A DNA stretch of 64,000 bases from Paralvinella palmiformis (taxonomy: Eukaryota; Annelida; Polychaeta; Terebellida; Alvinellidae), in NCBI GenBank assembly GCA_025642065.1, contig JAODUP010000040.1:967501-1031500 (forward strand), written 5' to 3'. This document shows, piece by piece, positions 48,295-59,973 of the stretch (positions are counted from its first letter, which is position 1; each line of letters starts with the position of its first letter). The translations under genes were made by a program, and so were the position numbers. Under the pieces are notes generated by a model. The model was not told the DNA's origin and ran no database searches. It saw only the letters and a list, made by a program, of their open reading frames with translations.

Positions 48295-51014
48295 AGCTTC
48301 ACGCAAGTACACAAATTAATGACGCAATGACTGATGTACTTCTAGACTATCATCTAGACTAGATCTATCATATGTCAAAATAGGTTGTGGCAGCTGCTGT
48401 AAACATCCATTATATGCACTCTTGTCACTTTTCGTTGAACACACAAACCTTATCACTGCCACTGCTAATTCGGTAATTTATCTCCGATTTAGAGGCGGTA
48501 TTTCCATTTTCTTACTAAACCAGAGGTCATGGTAAGAACTGCAACAACTCAACTACGGACACCTCAGCCATGACAAAGTCACCGGAAGTAAAACGGGCCA
48601 AAACGGCTACGAATCGAAATGTTCCCAGTCATAACGGTCATAGATCAAAACGACCATCTTATTATGAGAGTGACTGTTAGGCACTGGACCCATCTGCACG
48701 AGTCATAATAGATCTATAGCCAAGGGAGTATGAACAAAGATCATAAAGGGGTCTATGTGGTCTTTGGTATTAATGTATCTCGTCAAAAGGACTGTTGTAT
48801 TCAATCTTGCTATATTTGCATACTTAATTTTCGGCCACGGTACTCGGTAGGGACGTCGTTACGTCGTGAATATTATTGGACAAGTGTATTTAAATGGGCG
48901 TAAGGAAATTGACGCGTGTTTTGCTTGTGGTTGCCTTAATATTTATCGGGGATATAATTGTTAAATGACGTTACGTCAGAAACGAAGCGCAAACAATTTT
49001 TTGACAAAATGGTCCGCGATAGGGGGTCTGTTTACCCTCTTTGCGCACGGCCTTAGCAATATCTATTAACAAACGAAACTAGCCATGTTGTTCCTAATAT
49101 TCCACTCTTTCTAAATATGCTGGTTTCCCTATGAAAATACGAAATTAACCTAGTCTGCGATCACTTTTAAATATAAACCACAATAATGCATCTATTAATA
49201 ATTGAGCTAGATAAAGCTGAGAATTTTTCTATTTAATGGTATAATTTTTGTTTTTGATGCGAAACTATCCGTGCTGCGCAATGGGAAAAACCCATAGGTC
49301 CCCCCCGTGCCAAATCTCGTAAATTCCCGCAGCGTTAGTTGAACATGTTTAGGTTGTTATATCAAATCTATGCCTAATTTAGCCCATCCATCCTATTTTA
49401 TGTATGATATATACATAATAATATACATAGATATTATATTTTACTATATTTCGTGCAGATTGTGAATATTTAAGATGTAATAGAGAATTAAACATCTGTT
49501 TAAAAAAAGTTGCTTGGTTCAAGTTTGCCGGCCTAAGTCAGGCTAAGATAAACACCGAAAGGCAATTTTTGGGGGATAAAGTTGCATTGAGTTCGTGATT
49601 ATTTGCATTTCAATTTGTTAGATGTACATAAAACAATTCAATGCAACGTCATCTTTTCCATTGGATTGTCTGTCTCACTTGAAAAATAATTTTTGTCACC
49701 GTAATATGATTTACATGCATATAATATGTATATATAACTACATTCTAATAATAAAACACATTGTATTGTGTTTAATTTCTTTATAAAATATATAACAGCA
49801 CAACACCTGAACTTCTGTTTCACTGTATGTCGATTTTAATTTTTTTTATGTCTCTGGATTAAAAATATATGCATTGGACCTTACAGTGGTCATTTTCTAC
49901 CCTATCGAGGTATATATTTCCAAAATTATGTAAGGAAATCATGTCAAGTTATATATTTACTTATTATTCTCTTCAAGACCTATCTAATGAAACAAGAATG
50001 GATATTCTACGACTAATTTGATAATTTCACCATTTCTCACATTGGACCGCCCTGAAATAAAGTCTAAATTTGCTGATTGGTGTTTGGGCCAATTTTGCAG
50101 CCTTATTTCTGAAAAATATGATAACTTGATACATATTTATTTATTTTAATGTGTTATACATAAATATTACATTACACAAATAACGAATTATTTGGTGAGT
50201 TATGACGTTGATAAACCTTCACCTCTGGCAATGGCACATTTCTGGAATTAGACTTTTGTGACCTGGCAAATAAGTGGCGATATTTGAGGCATATTTTAAC
50301 CGATTACTCAATAATGATAAAAAATAGCCCCATTAAACTATATATTTTCTTCTTAGTTATGAAAAGACCTATCCAACGAGCCACAAAGCTCTATGACAAT
50401 TCTGAAAAAAAATGTCCACCTTCCCTAGCTACGGTATCTTAATTTGTAAAGATCACACATTTAGTGTAGCTATAGTTATTACTAATTATGATAATATTTT
50501 CTGGATAATAAAATTTATTATGGTATGGACCATTTGGGTTAAAATAACAACTGACTGCAAATTAAAAGTATGTGAGCGGTAATTTTAACAGAGACATTCT
50601 GTTCTCGCGATAGTACGCGGTTAAAACAAACAAAAAAAAGATTGACCGATATATATCTATATATATAATGATGATGATGATTGGTGTTTTACGGCCACTT
50701 TTGTGCACATGGTAGGCTAAATGGGCCGAACGACATATGTAAGGATGATTTATAGTAGGGTTATACTTTTCATGTTGTACGTACAAATATAGTTTAAATT
50801 TACCGAAATGGAGTTGTATCTATAATTTTGCCCGTTAGAACATATTTGGTGCACATATGAATGTGGTGTATGATTCCTTATCATTATAAGTGAACAGACA
50901 CATTATATTTGTGAGATGTATGTTTATTCAGCATGTTCTAAGCATATCAAATACAGTTATGAGCACCAATAACGATAAATTACATAGGTAATAGGTCCAC
51001 CAATTTTCACGTCA
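48295..51014. other. Upstream region of the carrier gene, otherwise empty
   Basis: No gene seen. The promoter of the carrier gene should lie in the first few hundred bases. A near-palindromic TGACGTTACGTCA (48966-48978), containing a CRE-like half site, lies about 0.67 kb upstream of the ATG. A truncated SINE A is at 50669-50733. Confidence 0.45.
50669..50733 (-). mobile_element. SINE family A, 5'-truncated
   Basis: Contains only the 3' part: (ATG)n, TTGGTGTTTTACGGCCACTT and ATGGGCCGAACGAC. The tRNA-like head is missing, as expected from incomplete reverse transcription. Confidence 0.85.
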
Positions 51015-51690
51015 GTTCAGTTGTAAGATGGTCCAAGAAGGGTAAGTATAGGGATTGTTTCCAATATTGTGAAGGGTTTTAATTCTGCGTCAACATTGGC
51101 GCGATGATGTTGCTTACAAACAGTTCGTGGCTTTGCTGGATGCATCTCATGCTTGCTAGCAATCTCTGCAACCTTCTCGAACAATGCGTCCCAAACAGCC
51201 TCATCATTGCGCATTGATAATAGTGTGTAAATGCATACTCTGACTTCTTTATAGGCCTCAACTAGATCCAGGTCAGAGCTCTGAAGTCCTGCACATATTG
51301 TGCTCTGAGGATGAATGCATGGATCCTGGTTTGAACACCACCAACATGCCCACTCGATGACGATGAAGGTAAAGCAATCTGCATTATTACAATCCTTAAC
51401 TATTGACTTCAGAATTTATTTTGACGCAAGGTCAAGTAGTTCATTCTGGATTGTTGGGAACATATATGTTGCAATATTTTTATTTGTGGCAACGTGATCA
51501 CGCAATACCCCCATTATGTCTGGTAGCATGCTGAATCATAGCATTGAAGTTACCATTCTCCTGAATCTGGCCTTGTATAGCCATGGTCTGCTTAGCCATC
51601 AAAATTAAAATTTGAATGATTTCTGTGATGATGTTTCTGTTTTTCTGGATTTCTTTTCAGCGTGTTGTCGGTTGAGTTGATCTATGACGT
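51015..51690 (-). pseudogene. hAT-type (DUF4371/P52rIPK-like) transposase remnant
   Basis: Pieced minus-strand frames read, in order, MAKQTMAIQGQIQENGNF and NAMIQHATRHNGGIA, TYMFP-type and NNPE segments, CNNADCFTFI-like and VDE-like pieces, then LFEKVAEIASKHEMHPAKPR and TVCKQHHRANVDAE. The last two match the ...KPRxxxxQxHRxNxxAE part of DUF4371-type hAT transposases. Several frameshifts and stops are present. Confidence 0.65.
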
Positions 51691-51869
51691 TTGTAGCCTA
51701 TCTACTTTGTACTCGCTCAAAGGCTTCCTTCCCCTCGCGCAACACAAACTATAGAATTCTAGAACCGACGCCCGTATACGTAAAAATGAAATTTCGGACG
51801 GCAACAATTCTATACGATCTCATTTGCGCGTTCCTTCTTACACAGAAGACTCGCTGTGTTTTGCTGCTA

Positions 51870-54590
51870 CGTCTTCTTCTTCACCCTTCGCCCTTCCTGG
51901 GATATAGGTCATTGACAACAGTCTTCCAAAATCTTCTGTCCTGGGCTTTCTTTTCAAGCTCCTTCCAGTTGTAACCTGTCCTCTTTATGTCTGTCACGAG
52001 ATCCTTTCTTCGCGTATTTCTTGGGCGTCCCCTTTCTTTGTGGGTTCCATGTTAAGGCCTGGTGATAGTTAATGCTGGTTTCCGGAGCGTGTGACCAATC
52101 CACCCCATCGTCTCCTTCTGATCTCATCTCCAGCATTCTATAGGTGTGTTTTCTCCCACAAGTCGCTGTTACTGATGGTGTTTGGCCAGCGAATTTGGAG
52201 GATTCTTCTCAGACAGTTATTAATAAGGTCTGTAATTTCTTGGTGGTGGTGTTAGTTGTCCTCCATGTATCTGCTCCATACAGTAGTACATACTTCACAT
52301 TGGAGTTAAACAGGCATATCTTTGTGTGTAATGACAACAGTTTGGAGCTCCATATGTTCTTGAGCTATATAAATGCTCCTCTAGCCTTGCCAATCACTGC
52401 CTTAACATCCGCATCTGTACCACCATGTTTATCAATAATACTACCCAGATACGTGAAGGTCTCTACCTCGTCAATTTCATTTCCTTCCAGTTTGACTGGC
52501 TCCACGATGACTGCATTTACCTTGAGGATTTTTGTTTTGCATTTATGCATATTAAACCCCACTCCTGAAGAGATGGCTGCCAGTTCAGTTGTCTTCTCCT
52601 GCATCTTTTGATGGCTGTGGGCCAACTGTGCTAGGTCGTAGGCAAAGTCCAGGTCTTCAAGTTGCGTATTTTGTATCCACTGGATTCCATTTCTTCTCTC
52701 CTTTGTGCGTATCTTCATAATCCAGTCGATGATTAGAATGAAGACGAATGGGGACAGCAAGCAACCTTATCTAACTCCAGTCTTCACTTCGAAATACTTC
52801 GTTAGTTGTCCATATTTATTACTCTGCAGACTGTTCCTTCATAGCTGTTCTTAATCAAGATCGGTATGCCGTAATGTCATAGCAGTTTTCATAGTGTATC
52901 CCTGTTTATGCTGTCAAACGCCTTTTCGTAGTCAACAAAGTTGATGTAGAGTGGGGAGTTCCATTCCAAGGATTGCTCTACTATAATGCGTAGTGTTACA
53001 ATCTGATCGCATGATCTGTTTGGACAGAATCCAGCTTGTTGATCTCTCAGCCATGGGTCCATTTCACCTTTCATTCTTTCCAAGATTATTCTGTTGAAGA
53101 GTTTCCCAGGCACTGACAGAAGTGTGATTCCTCTGTAGTTAGAACAGTTGCTGAGATCTCCTTTTGGGGGGAGTTTTATGTCTGATGGCACTTCTTCCTT
53201 TTCCCAAATCTCAGTTTAAAAAGGATACAATAGTTCCACAGACGTGTCTCTATCTGTCTTGAGTGCTTCTGCTGGGATATCATCCGGTCCTGTTGCTTTA
53301 TTGTTCTTCAGGTGCTTTATGGCCTGATTTCTTCCTTGGTCGGCTTGTCACAATTGATGGATAGGTTCACTATTGCTGGTTGTATGTCGGGGGGGGGGTC
53401 CAGTGTGGCAGGTCCATTCAGCAGTTCTTTCGTTTGTCCATTTTAACACTCTTCTTTACCTCTCTGTTGGCCTTTGTATGATCTTCTTATGCCTGTGCCT
53501 TTGTCGCTCGTGTTCAACTGTTGTTTATTGCTGATTTCTTCTTCCGCAGCTGAATCCTGCGCCAGGTTTCTGCTGTGATCCAATCTTTCTGTTGCATCTT
53601 CTTCGGGCCAACGACTTCTTGGCAATTTGATGTCAGTATCTCCTTGATGTTCAGCCACAGGTTGTTCAGGTCTGGTTCTTCTTCTTCATACTGCTTTTAT
53701 AACACTTGAAATTTATTAGCACTGTTCAGCTTGTATTCCGCTCTTGTCTGTAGATTTTTCAGAAGGACGACATTGTACTTTCGTCTGTTAGTTGCTGTCC
53801 CCATCCAGTTTTCCTTCAGCTTAAGTTTAAGTCTGGCAATCAGCAAGTGGTGGTCAGATGCCACGCTTGCTCCTCTTTTCACTCTCACATCTTCAAGTGA
53901 CCTCCTAAATGTCTTTCCTATGCAAATGTGGTCTATCTGGTTTTCTCTCAAATGATCAGGTGAAACCCATGTGGTCTTGTGTATCCTTTTATGTGTAAAC
54001 ATGCTACCCCCAATGGTAATGTTGTCCAGTGCACATGTGCCGCAAATCTCTCTCCGTTTTCGTTCATCTCTCCTACACCCTGGGTTCCCATCACTTTTTC
54101 ATATCCGTTGTTGTCCGTTCCAATTTTGGCATTGAAATCTCCCATGTGGAAGATCACATCCTTTTTTCAGCACTTGTCTAGGATGCACTTGTCTAGCCTG
54201 CTGTAGAACCGGTCTTTGGTTTCTTCATCACTGTCATTTGTTCGTGCATAGCATTGGATGACTTTCATTTTGATTTTCTTTTTCTGTGTTCTGAAGGATG
54301 CTGTGATGACTCGTGGTCCATGCGCTTCCCATCCTATCAATGCCCTCTGTGCCACTCTTGATAGCATGAATGCTACTCCTTCTGTGTGTATGTGTGGGGG
54401 GGGGGGGCATTTTCTTCTTCATGTCCAGAGAAGAGTAACAGCTCTCTCGTAGAATTTGTTTGTCCAGTCTGTGTCTTGTTTCACTGATGCCCAGCAGTGC
54501 AAGCTTGTATTTGGTCATATCCGCTGTTACCTGTGCCGTCTTTCCTATCTAGTACATGGTTTTCACATTCCATGTTCCCATATAGTTTAT
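51870..54590 (-). mobile_element. Near-full-length degenerate LINE (APE endonuclease + RT)
   Basis: Minus strand, from 54590: TAQVTADMTKYKLALLGISE, AFMLSRVAQRALIGWEAHGP, RVITASFRTQKKKIKMKVIQ, HMGDFNAKIGTDNNGYE, IDHICIGKTFRRSLEDVRVK and ASVASDHHLLIARLKLKL, which is a complete APE endonuclease. RT follows with LPPKGDLSNCSNYRGITLLS, LRDQQAGFCPNRSCDQIVTL, FVDYEKAFDSINRDTL, and LDFAYDLAQLAHS where the catalytic FADD is changed to FAYD. The C-terminal ALTWNPQRKGTPKK region ends the ORF near 51950. The closest remembered relatives are the sequences often mis-annotated as craniofacial development protein 2. Several frameshifts and stops make it dead. Confidence 0.9.
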
Positions 54591-54764
54591 TTCAACTATG
54601 CAATATGTCTATCAAGTAACACGCGTAGGTATCCATAAAAACTGTCTTCCTCGGCGTCCCAAATGTGATTAAACACAAATTAAAACAAACAGATCAACAA
54701 TGATTCGAGATGATGTGAAATAATGATTGGCGAGTGATGGTGAAGGTAGATTAATCTAATATAT

Positions 54765-55800
54765 CAGTATGCTGCTATCCGATCATGGAGCCTGTCGCTA
54801 ATGCAAGTGAGTCCGGAGGCATCGGGAATCCAGATTGAGATAATGGGAAAAGCTTTTCTGAGGTGGGGAACTGACTCGCTGGTAGTGTGCCCTATGTTGG
54901 CAAAGAAGGTATTAAAAGCATTAGCAATTTCATCTGGGTGCGTTATGACCACATTGTCCGAGAAGAATTCAGTAGACATTGAGGTTATCTTAGAGCCATT
55001 GGAGATAAGAGGCTTCAAAAATGACCAGGTTTTTTAAATATTATTTTTATTTAGTTTCAGATAACCTCTACAGTATTGAAATTTAGCTTGTAGCTTAATT
55101 CGTAGGAAAACTTATGTTATCAGTTATTGGCATATTTAACATTCGGTTGTATAATTTGGCCTTTGTTTGGCAGATTTCAAAATTCCCCGTGTAATCCAAG
55201 GTTCACGTTTTATTTGGTTTCATCTACAAGTTATAGTTCTTGCAGGGAATGATCGCTCGTAAAATAGGTTTATCGTTTCCAGAAATAAATGATATGCGGT
55301 ATTTGCGATTGGATGAGGTAATATTTGAAAAGTCGGCTTTAGACATTAGATTATTAAATTTAGCGATATTGGGGGGTTTGTAGGATATGATAGTTGAGTA
55401 CTGTTTATGTTGATCTCGAGCATGTTTATATATTATTGTAAATATCCAAAAATGATCAGACACGTCGGTAATGATGATTCCGCATTTCGTTGCGCATTTC
55501 TGTATATTAGTAAACACATGATCAATAATTGTTGCAGATAAATCGGTGATTCTGGTAGGCTTGGTAATGAGGACGGGGGGGGGGGGGCAAACGAATATAT
55601 ATTCTCTATGAACGAGTTTGTTTTAGTATGAGATTCAAATTTTAGCAGATATCCGATGTTAATATCACCCAAAATAATTACTGATTTGTTCTTCGTTAAT
55701 TTTATTTAGTGTTATGTATAAGTGGCGGGTAAAGTCATCTATATCCGCACAAGTGGTGGAGCAATAGCAATAATTATTGATAAATAGGGATTTATAAACA
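54765..55800 (-). mobile_element. Second APE-type LINE fragment, different clade
   Basis: Minus-strand frames show ILGDINIDLLKFESHTKTNS (EN catalytic D box), HVFTNIQKCATKCGIIITDV with SDHF (the final catalytic SDH), SKADFSNI, then the linker with TWSFLKPLISNGSKI and TDPxEIANAFNTFF-like THPDEIANAFNTFFANIGHT. The RT itself is missing. A G/C homopolymer at 55576-55586 falls inside the ORF. Confidence 0.8.
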
Positions 55801-57047
55801 TGTGAAGCTGCAAGGAAACTGGGTACACTGTAGAAGAACATCGACTGATGGTTGAAATGAGAATAAAAATAGTGAACAAGGCGAAAGATAATATTGTTAG
55901 CTGGACCATCAGGAAACTGGCTACAGATGCTGCAAGGGTATTTTTAGGAGGAGGAGTCCATCTACTTCAGGTCTACCCTTTAAATAAATGGCATTAAATA
56001 TATATATTATTATCATGTATTTGGTGGTCGATTCAAATATGATTTTCATAACGGGTATACATACCACGAGTTTAAAGTTTTACTATGATGATGGACTTAA
56101 GCTCGTTTTATACACAGAGAGCAGTTATACACAAGGTGCTCATACTTATTTGGAGAATTCATCAAACTGAGACGAAGTATGGTACTGCAGACCCATTGCC
56201 CCTGTTTTTATAACTACAGGTATTTAATAGCATGATAATTGTAGCCGGTTTGCGCTACTAATTTTGTGTGCTACCTGAAATAATGCATGTTCATTACTGG
56301 CTATCTGCCGTATTCTATGTGCAAGTTTGTAGTATATAGCGATATGTGTGCTGTCTATATAGTAAAATATCATGACCTTTGTTCAATACCTTTCATGTCT
56401 CGGAGATCTATTACTGTTAGTTATGGTTCACATTGTTTCTTACTGCATCCATTCCAATGTTAGATTTATTATCATTCTAAATATTTGGATGATGGTACTT
56501 TATATAAGTAATTAATTAATACCGTTGATTAATGAATATTTTTTACCTCCTGTCAATAGATATTAATTATTGAGATAATATACCTGCACTACTGATGGCA
56601 GATGAGCAGAAGGCATTCCACTGGATCATAGAATGTACTAATGACGCGTCCTGGATCTATGTATGTAATGGTTATTTGAATGACAAAAATTATAGGTATT
56701 GTAGCATTTTGATAGTTTTTTATTTAAAATGTTTTTTTTTTTTTTTTGTCAAAAGTAATATTTATTTTTTAGAAAACTAGTACGGCAGCACTGAATTATA
56801 CACAGCTCATTACGATAGCATTTATTTTTAGAAACTTTCACCAATAATATTCAATTCAAACAATTTATTTCAGAATATAAAATTCCATATACATATGATT
56901 ATAATGATACAGTAGATAATACACATTAAGAAAAGGATTTAAAAATAGGAAATAAGTATCTTCGTCTTATTTGATTCATTCAGTATGGCATACAAATGAA
57001 TACAAATCTACATCGAAAAGTAGCATCGAGAGCAATATACAAAGTAT
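55801..57047. other. No gene seen
   Basis: AT-rich, with a T homopolymer at 56731-56747. Weak minus-strand similarity to the upstream endonuclease of the neighbouring LINE may extend to about 55950. Confidence 0.5.
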
Positions 57048-57260
57048 ACTCCTACCACACATGGGGTCAATTCAATTCCGGAATTGAAATTGATTATTTA
57101 AAAAAAATGAATTGGAACTGGAATTGAGAAATTTTGAATTGGAATTGAGAAATTTTGAATTGGAAGTTTCCTACAAAATTTTTATCCAAAAATTAATTTA
57201 CCATTTTTACAATGTGGCGTTACCAATATACTGGAACCATAATGTTCTTGCTTGCTCGCT

Positions 57261-57300
57261 TGCTTGTAGTTCGGGGAGTATCCCCAGGCTGTCCCTCAAG
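57261..57300 (-). repeat. Extra copy of the LINE/SINE C 3' tail
   Basis: GCTTGTAGTTCGGGGAGTAT CCCCAGGCTGTC repeats the end at 57401-57440 about 140 bp away, so the tail is duplicated next to the LINE 3' end. Confidence 0.7.
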
Positions 57301-57400
57301 GCAGCGGTTATCCGATTGTGAACAGCGATCTAAGTCAGAGGTTTGTCTGTAGCAAAAACTTCAGACTGTGTGCCATAATGATCCAGAGCTTTGGTTCTTT

Positions 57401-58400
57401 GCTTGTAGTTCGGGGAGTATCCCCAGGATGTCGTTGTTTGGCACAGCCTCTATGGTGGAGTCCTCTGTACAGTTTCTGTATCTGAAAATGGATTTGTAAA
57501 GTTCCGGTCCGGACGTACCGGTGCCGAACCTTTACAAAAGATTTAGGGTGTGTTGTTTGGGTCTTTTTTAAATAAGGGTATTATTATGTGTGGCGTGGCT
57601 GTGACTTTGTATATTATAATGACTGCTTTTTCTGTGTCGGTTAGGTTGTGTTGTGCCGGAGTTAAGAGTTGTTTAAGAGGCTGTCGGCAGACTGGGAAGG
57701 CGGGACAATTAATTAGATAGTGGACGGGGTCAAAGTTTTGGTTACAATGTAAGCAGAGTGCTTTATTATTTGGGCCGACAAAGGTTTTTGTATGCACCCA
57801 GCAGCGAAGGCGGCGTATTTGTAGGTCTGCTATTCTTTTTTTTATGATGTGAATGCCAGGAACAACGGTTTTATTGTACTAGGTACTTAATTTGGTCGTA
57901 TTTTGATTGAGTGTTATTTGTTTGTGTAGATATTCTTTTATCATGTGTTTGTAGGCACCTGGTGTCTGTTCTGTGTGTAGGGTGTTGTTTAGGTTAGTGG
58001 CTTCGTTGGCCAGAGCGTCTGCTCGTTCATTACCCTCGATATTTGTGTGGCTGGGAACCCAATGTAGAGTGCTTAGACTGCCACGCTGGCTTAATGCAGA
58101 GGCGGAGTTAATAACTTTCGTAGTGATTTCTGGATATGTTCTTAGTTCTGTCTGTGCCAGGATTATGATAGCTGCCATCGAGTCTGAGTGTATGATTGTG
58201 TCTTCGTGTCTGCCATGCGAGAGCGGCGTGTATGGCGTGATGTTCTGCTAGAGTGATTGGTGTGTGGTCGGGGAGTCTTCCACAGGGATTTCGGTGTACT
58301 CCTTCCACAAAACAGGCCCAGGCAGATTTTCCATCCTAGCGTACACTGTTATCTGTGTGGATGTTTATTGCTGCCTGGTGTCTGTTCAGGGAAGAGATCC
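57401..58400 (-). mobile_element. LINE 3' part with RNase H domain
   Basis: Minus-strand frames give the RNase H domain end: ALSQRGSLSTLHWVPSHTNI, EGNERADALANEA (catalytic HWVPSHxxIxGNExAD). The C-terminal region has LQIRRLRCWVHTKTFV and a zinc-knuckle-like CLHCNQNFDPVHYLINC (CxxC..H...C), ending NTP and a stop at 57543. The upstream RNase H part is in another frame. APE/RT LINEs with an RNase H belong to the I superfamily. The 3' UTR carries a hairpin (57493-57538) and then, at 57401-57460, a tail shared with SINE C. Confidence 0.85.
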
Positions 58401-58431
58401 TGTCCGACGCCTCAGTGGATGCCCCTTTTTG

Positions 58432-58800
58432 GTTCTTGGTTTTGTTGTTCGGGGAGAATCCCCAAGATGTCACTTAATCAGCACAGCCTCTATGGTGGAG
58501 TGGTTGAGAAATCTCCTCCCCCACCACTCACAGGGGAGCAGTACGGAAAGATGGAGCCGAAATACCCTGAGGGTGGTCACTGCCAGAGTGTTTTACGTCC
58601 TCAGGGGGTTTTTAACGTCCCCCTTTATTTTTAATAATTCAGTGGAGACGGCAGCGCCATTTAACGTGGTGAGCCACCCACGATGTAGTGAGCCGAGAAA
58701 TTAATCCCTGGAAAAGTTTCGACCTCTTACAGGGTTCGAACCTGTGATCGTTGGCACCAAGTGCCGGGTGTTTAACCGCTAGGCCATCGGAGCTCACTGC
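58432..58800 (-). mobile_element. SINE family C, tandem copy 1
   Basis: Minus orientation: the head (GGAGCTCAC end, B box GGTTCGAACC at about 58734) is on the right and the GGGGATTCTCCCCGAACAAC tail on the left. Full body present. A CT tract follows on the right. Confidence 0.9.
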
Positions 58801-58819
58801 TCTCTCTCTCTCTCTCTGG

Positions 58820-59135
58820 TTTGGTTTGGTTGTTCGGGGATAATCCCCAGGCTGTCGCTTAATCAGCACAGCCTCTATGTTGGAGTGGTTGAGAAAACGC
58901 CCCCACCACTCACAGGGGAGCAGTACGGAAAGATGGAGCCGAAATACCCTGAGGGTGGTCACTGCCAGAGTGTTTTACGTCCTCACGGGGTTTTTAACGT
59001 TCCCCTTTATTTTAAATAATTCAGTGGAAACGAGAAATTAATCCCTGGAAAAGTTTCGACCTCTTACAGGGTTCGAACCTGTGATCGTTGGCACCAAGTG
59101 CCGGGTGTTTAACCGCTAGCCAACGGAGCTCACTG
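58820..59135 (-). mobile_element. SINE family C, tandem copy 2 with internal deletion
   Basis: Same order as copy 1 but lacks the GACGGCAGCGCCATTTAACG block and its continuation (a deletion near 59030). Separated from copy 1 by (TC)n plus GGTTTGGTTTGG. Confidence 0.9.
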
Positions 59136-59148
59136 CTCTCTCTCTCTG

Positions 59149-59514
59149 GTTTGGTTGTTCGAGGAGAATCCCCAGGCTGTCGCTTAATCAGCACAGCCTC
59201 TATGTTGGAGTGGTTGAGAAAACGCCCCCTCCCCCACCACTCACAGGGGAGCAGTACGGAAAGATGGAGCCGAAATACCCTGAGGGTGGTCACTGCCAGA
59301 GTGTTTTACGTCCTCATGGGGTTTTTAACGTTCCCCTTTATTTTAAATAATTCAGTGGAGACGGCAGCGCCATTTAACGTGGTCAGCCACCCACGATGTT
59401 GTGAGCCGAGAAATTAATCTCTGGAAAAGTTTCGACCTCTTACGGGGTTCGAACCTGCGACCGTTGGCACCAAGTGCCGGTGCTTAACCGCTAGGCCACC
59501 GGAGCTCACTCCAC
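59149..59514 (-). mobile_element. SINE family C, tandem copy 3
   Basis: Full-length copy with intact head (TGGCCTAGCGGTTAAGCACC read on minus) and tail, again joined to copy 2 through a short CTCTCTCTCTGG linker. Confidence 0.9.
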
Positions 59515-59973
59515 AGTCAACAAAACTGACTGTGGTACCGCACATGTGCATTTAACCATTTAAAATGGTCTGGATACCTTGGGCTCCACCCACAACACAG
59601 TGACACCACCACATAGCATGCCTGTAATCTATATAGAGATATTGCTATTTAGGAATTTACCCCCGTTCAATGTTTAGAACAGGCCAAATTAAATTAAATC
59701 CACAAATTAATTTACCATTTAATTTAATTCAGAAATATTTCTTCCATGACAATCCTATTTGGAATATAAACTACTTGGATTATGTATTCCAAGTAGGTAC
59801 TCGGAGTATCTACTCATGGTAAAAAATATTAGGCAAAAAAAGAGTCGGAAAAAACGGAATTGGAATTGAAAATTTTGGAATTGAAATTGATAAATTTGAG
59901 GTGGAATTGAAATTGACCAAATGGAATTGAGTGGAATTGACAAAATTGAATTGACCCCATGTCTGACTCGTAC

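Larger units (their letters stand above)
57056..59965. mobile_element. 2.9-kb hAT-like element carrying a nested LINE and three SINEs
   Basis: The left end CACACATGGGGTCAATTCAA and the reverse complement of the right end CAGACATGGGGTCAATTCAA are inverted repeats, followed by long GGAATTGAAATTG-rich subterminal arrays (57060-57175 and 59840-59960). ACTCCTAC (57048-57055) and ACTCGTAC (59966-59973) form an 8-bp target duplication with one mismatch. The interior is filled by minus-strand LINE sequence (57401-58330) and three SINE C copies (58432-59514). No hAT transposase is visible. Confidence 0.8.

Noticed and set aside
48292..48312. GTG at 48312 as start of the carrier protein
   Set aside because: An ATG at 48294 follows an in-frame stop and gives a family-typical length; there is no need for a non-ATG start.
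48966..48978. CRE-like palindrome as a promoter element
   Set aside because: A single short match 0.67 kb from the ATG; not enough to call a regulatory site.
52144..52611. 155-codon plus-strand ORF
   Set aside because: Antisense shadow of the LINE RT region read on the minus strand.
58264..58704. 146-codon plus-strand ORF
   Set aside because: Runs across the LINE RNase H antisense and a SINE copy.
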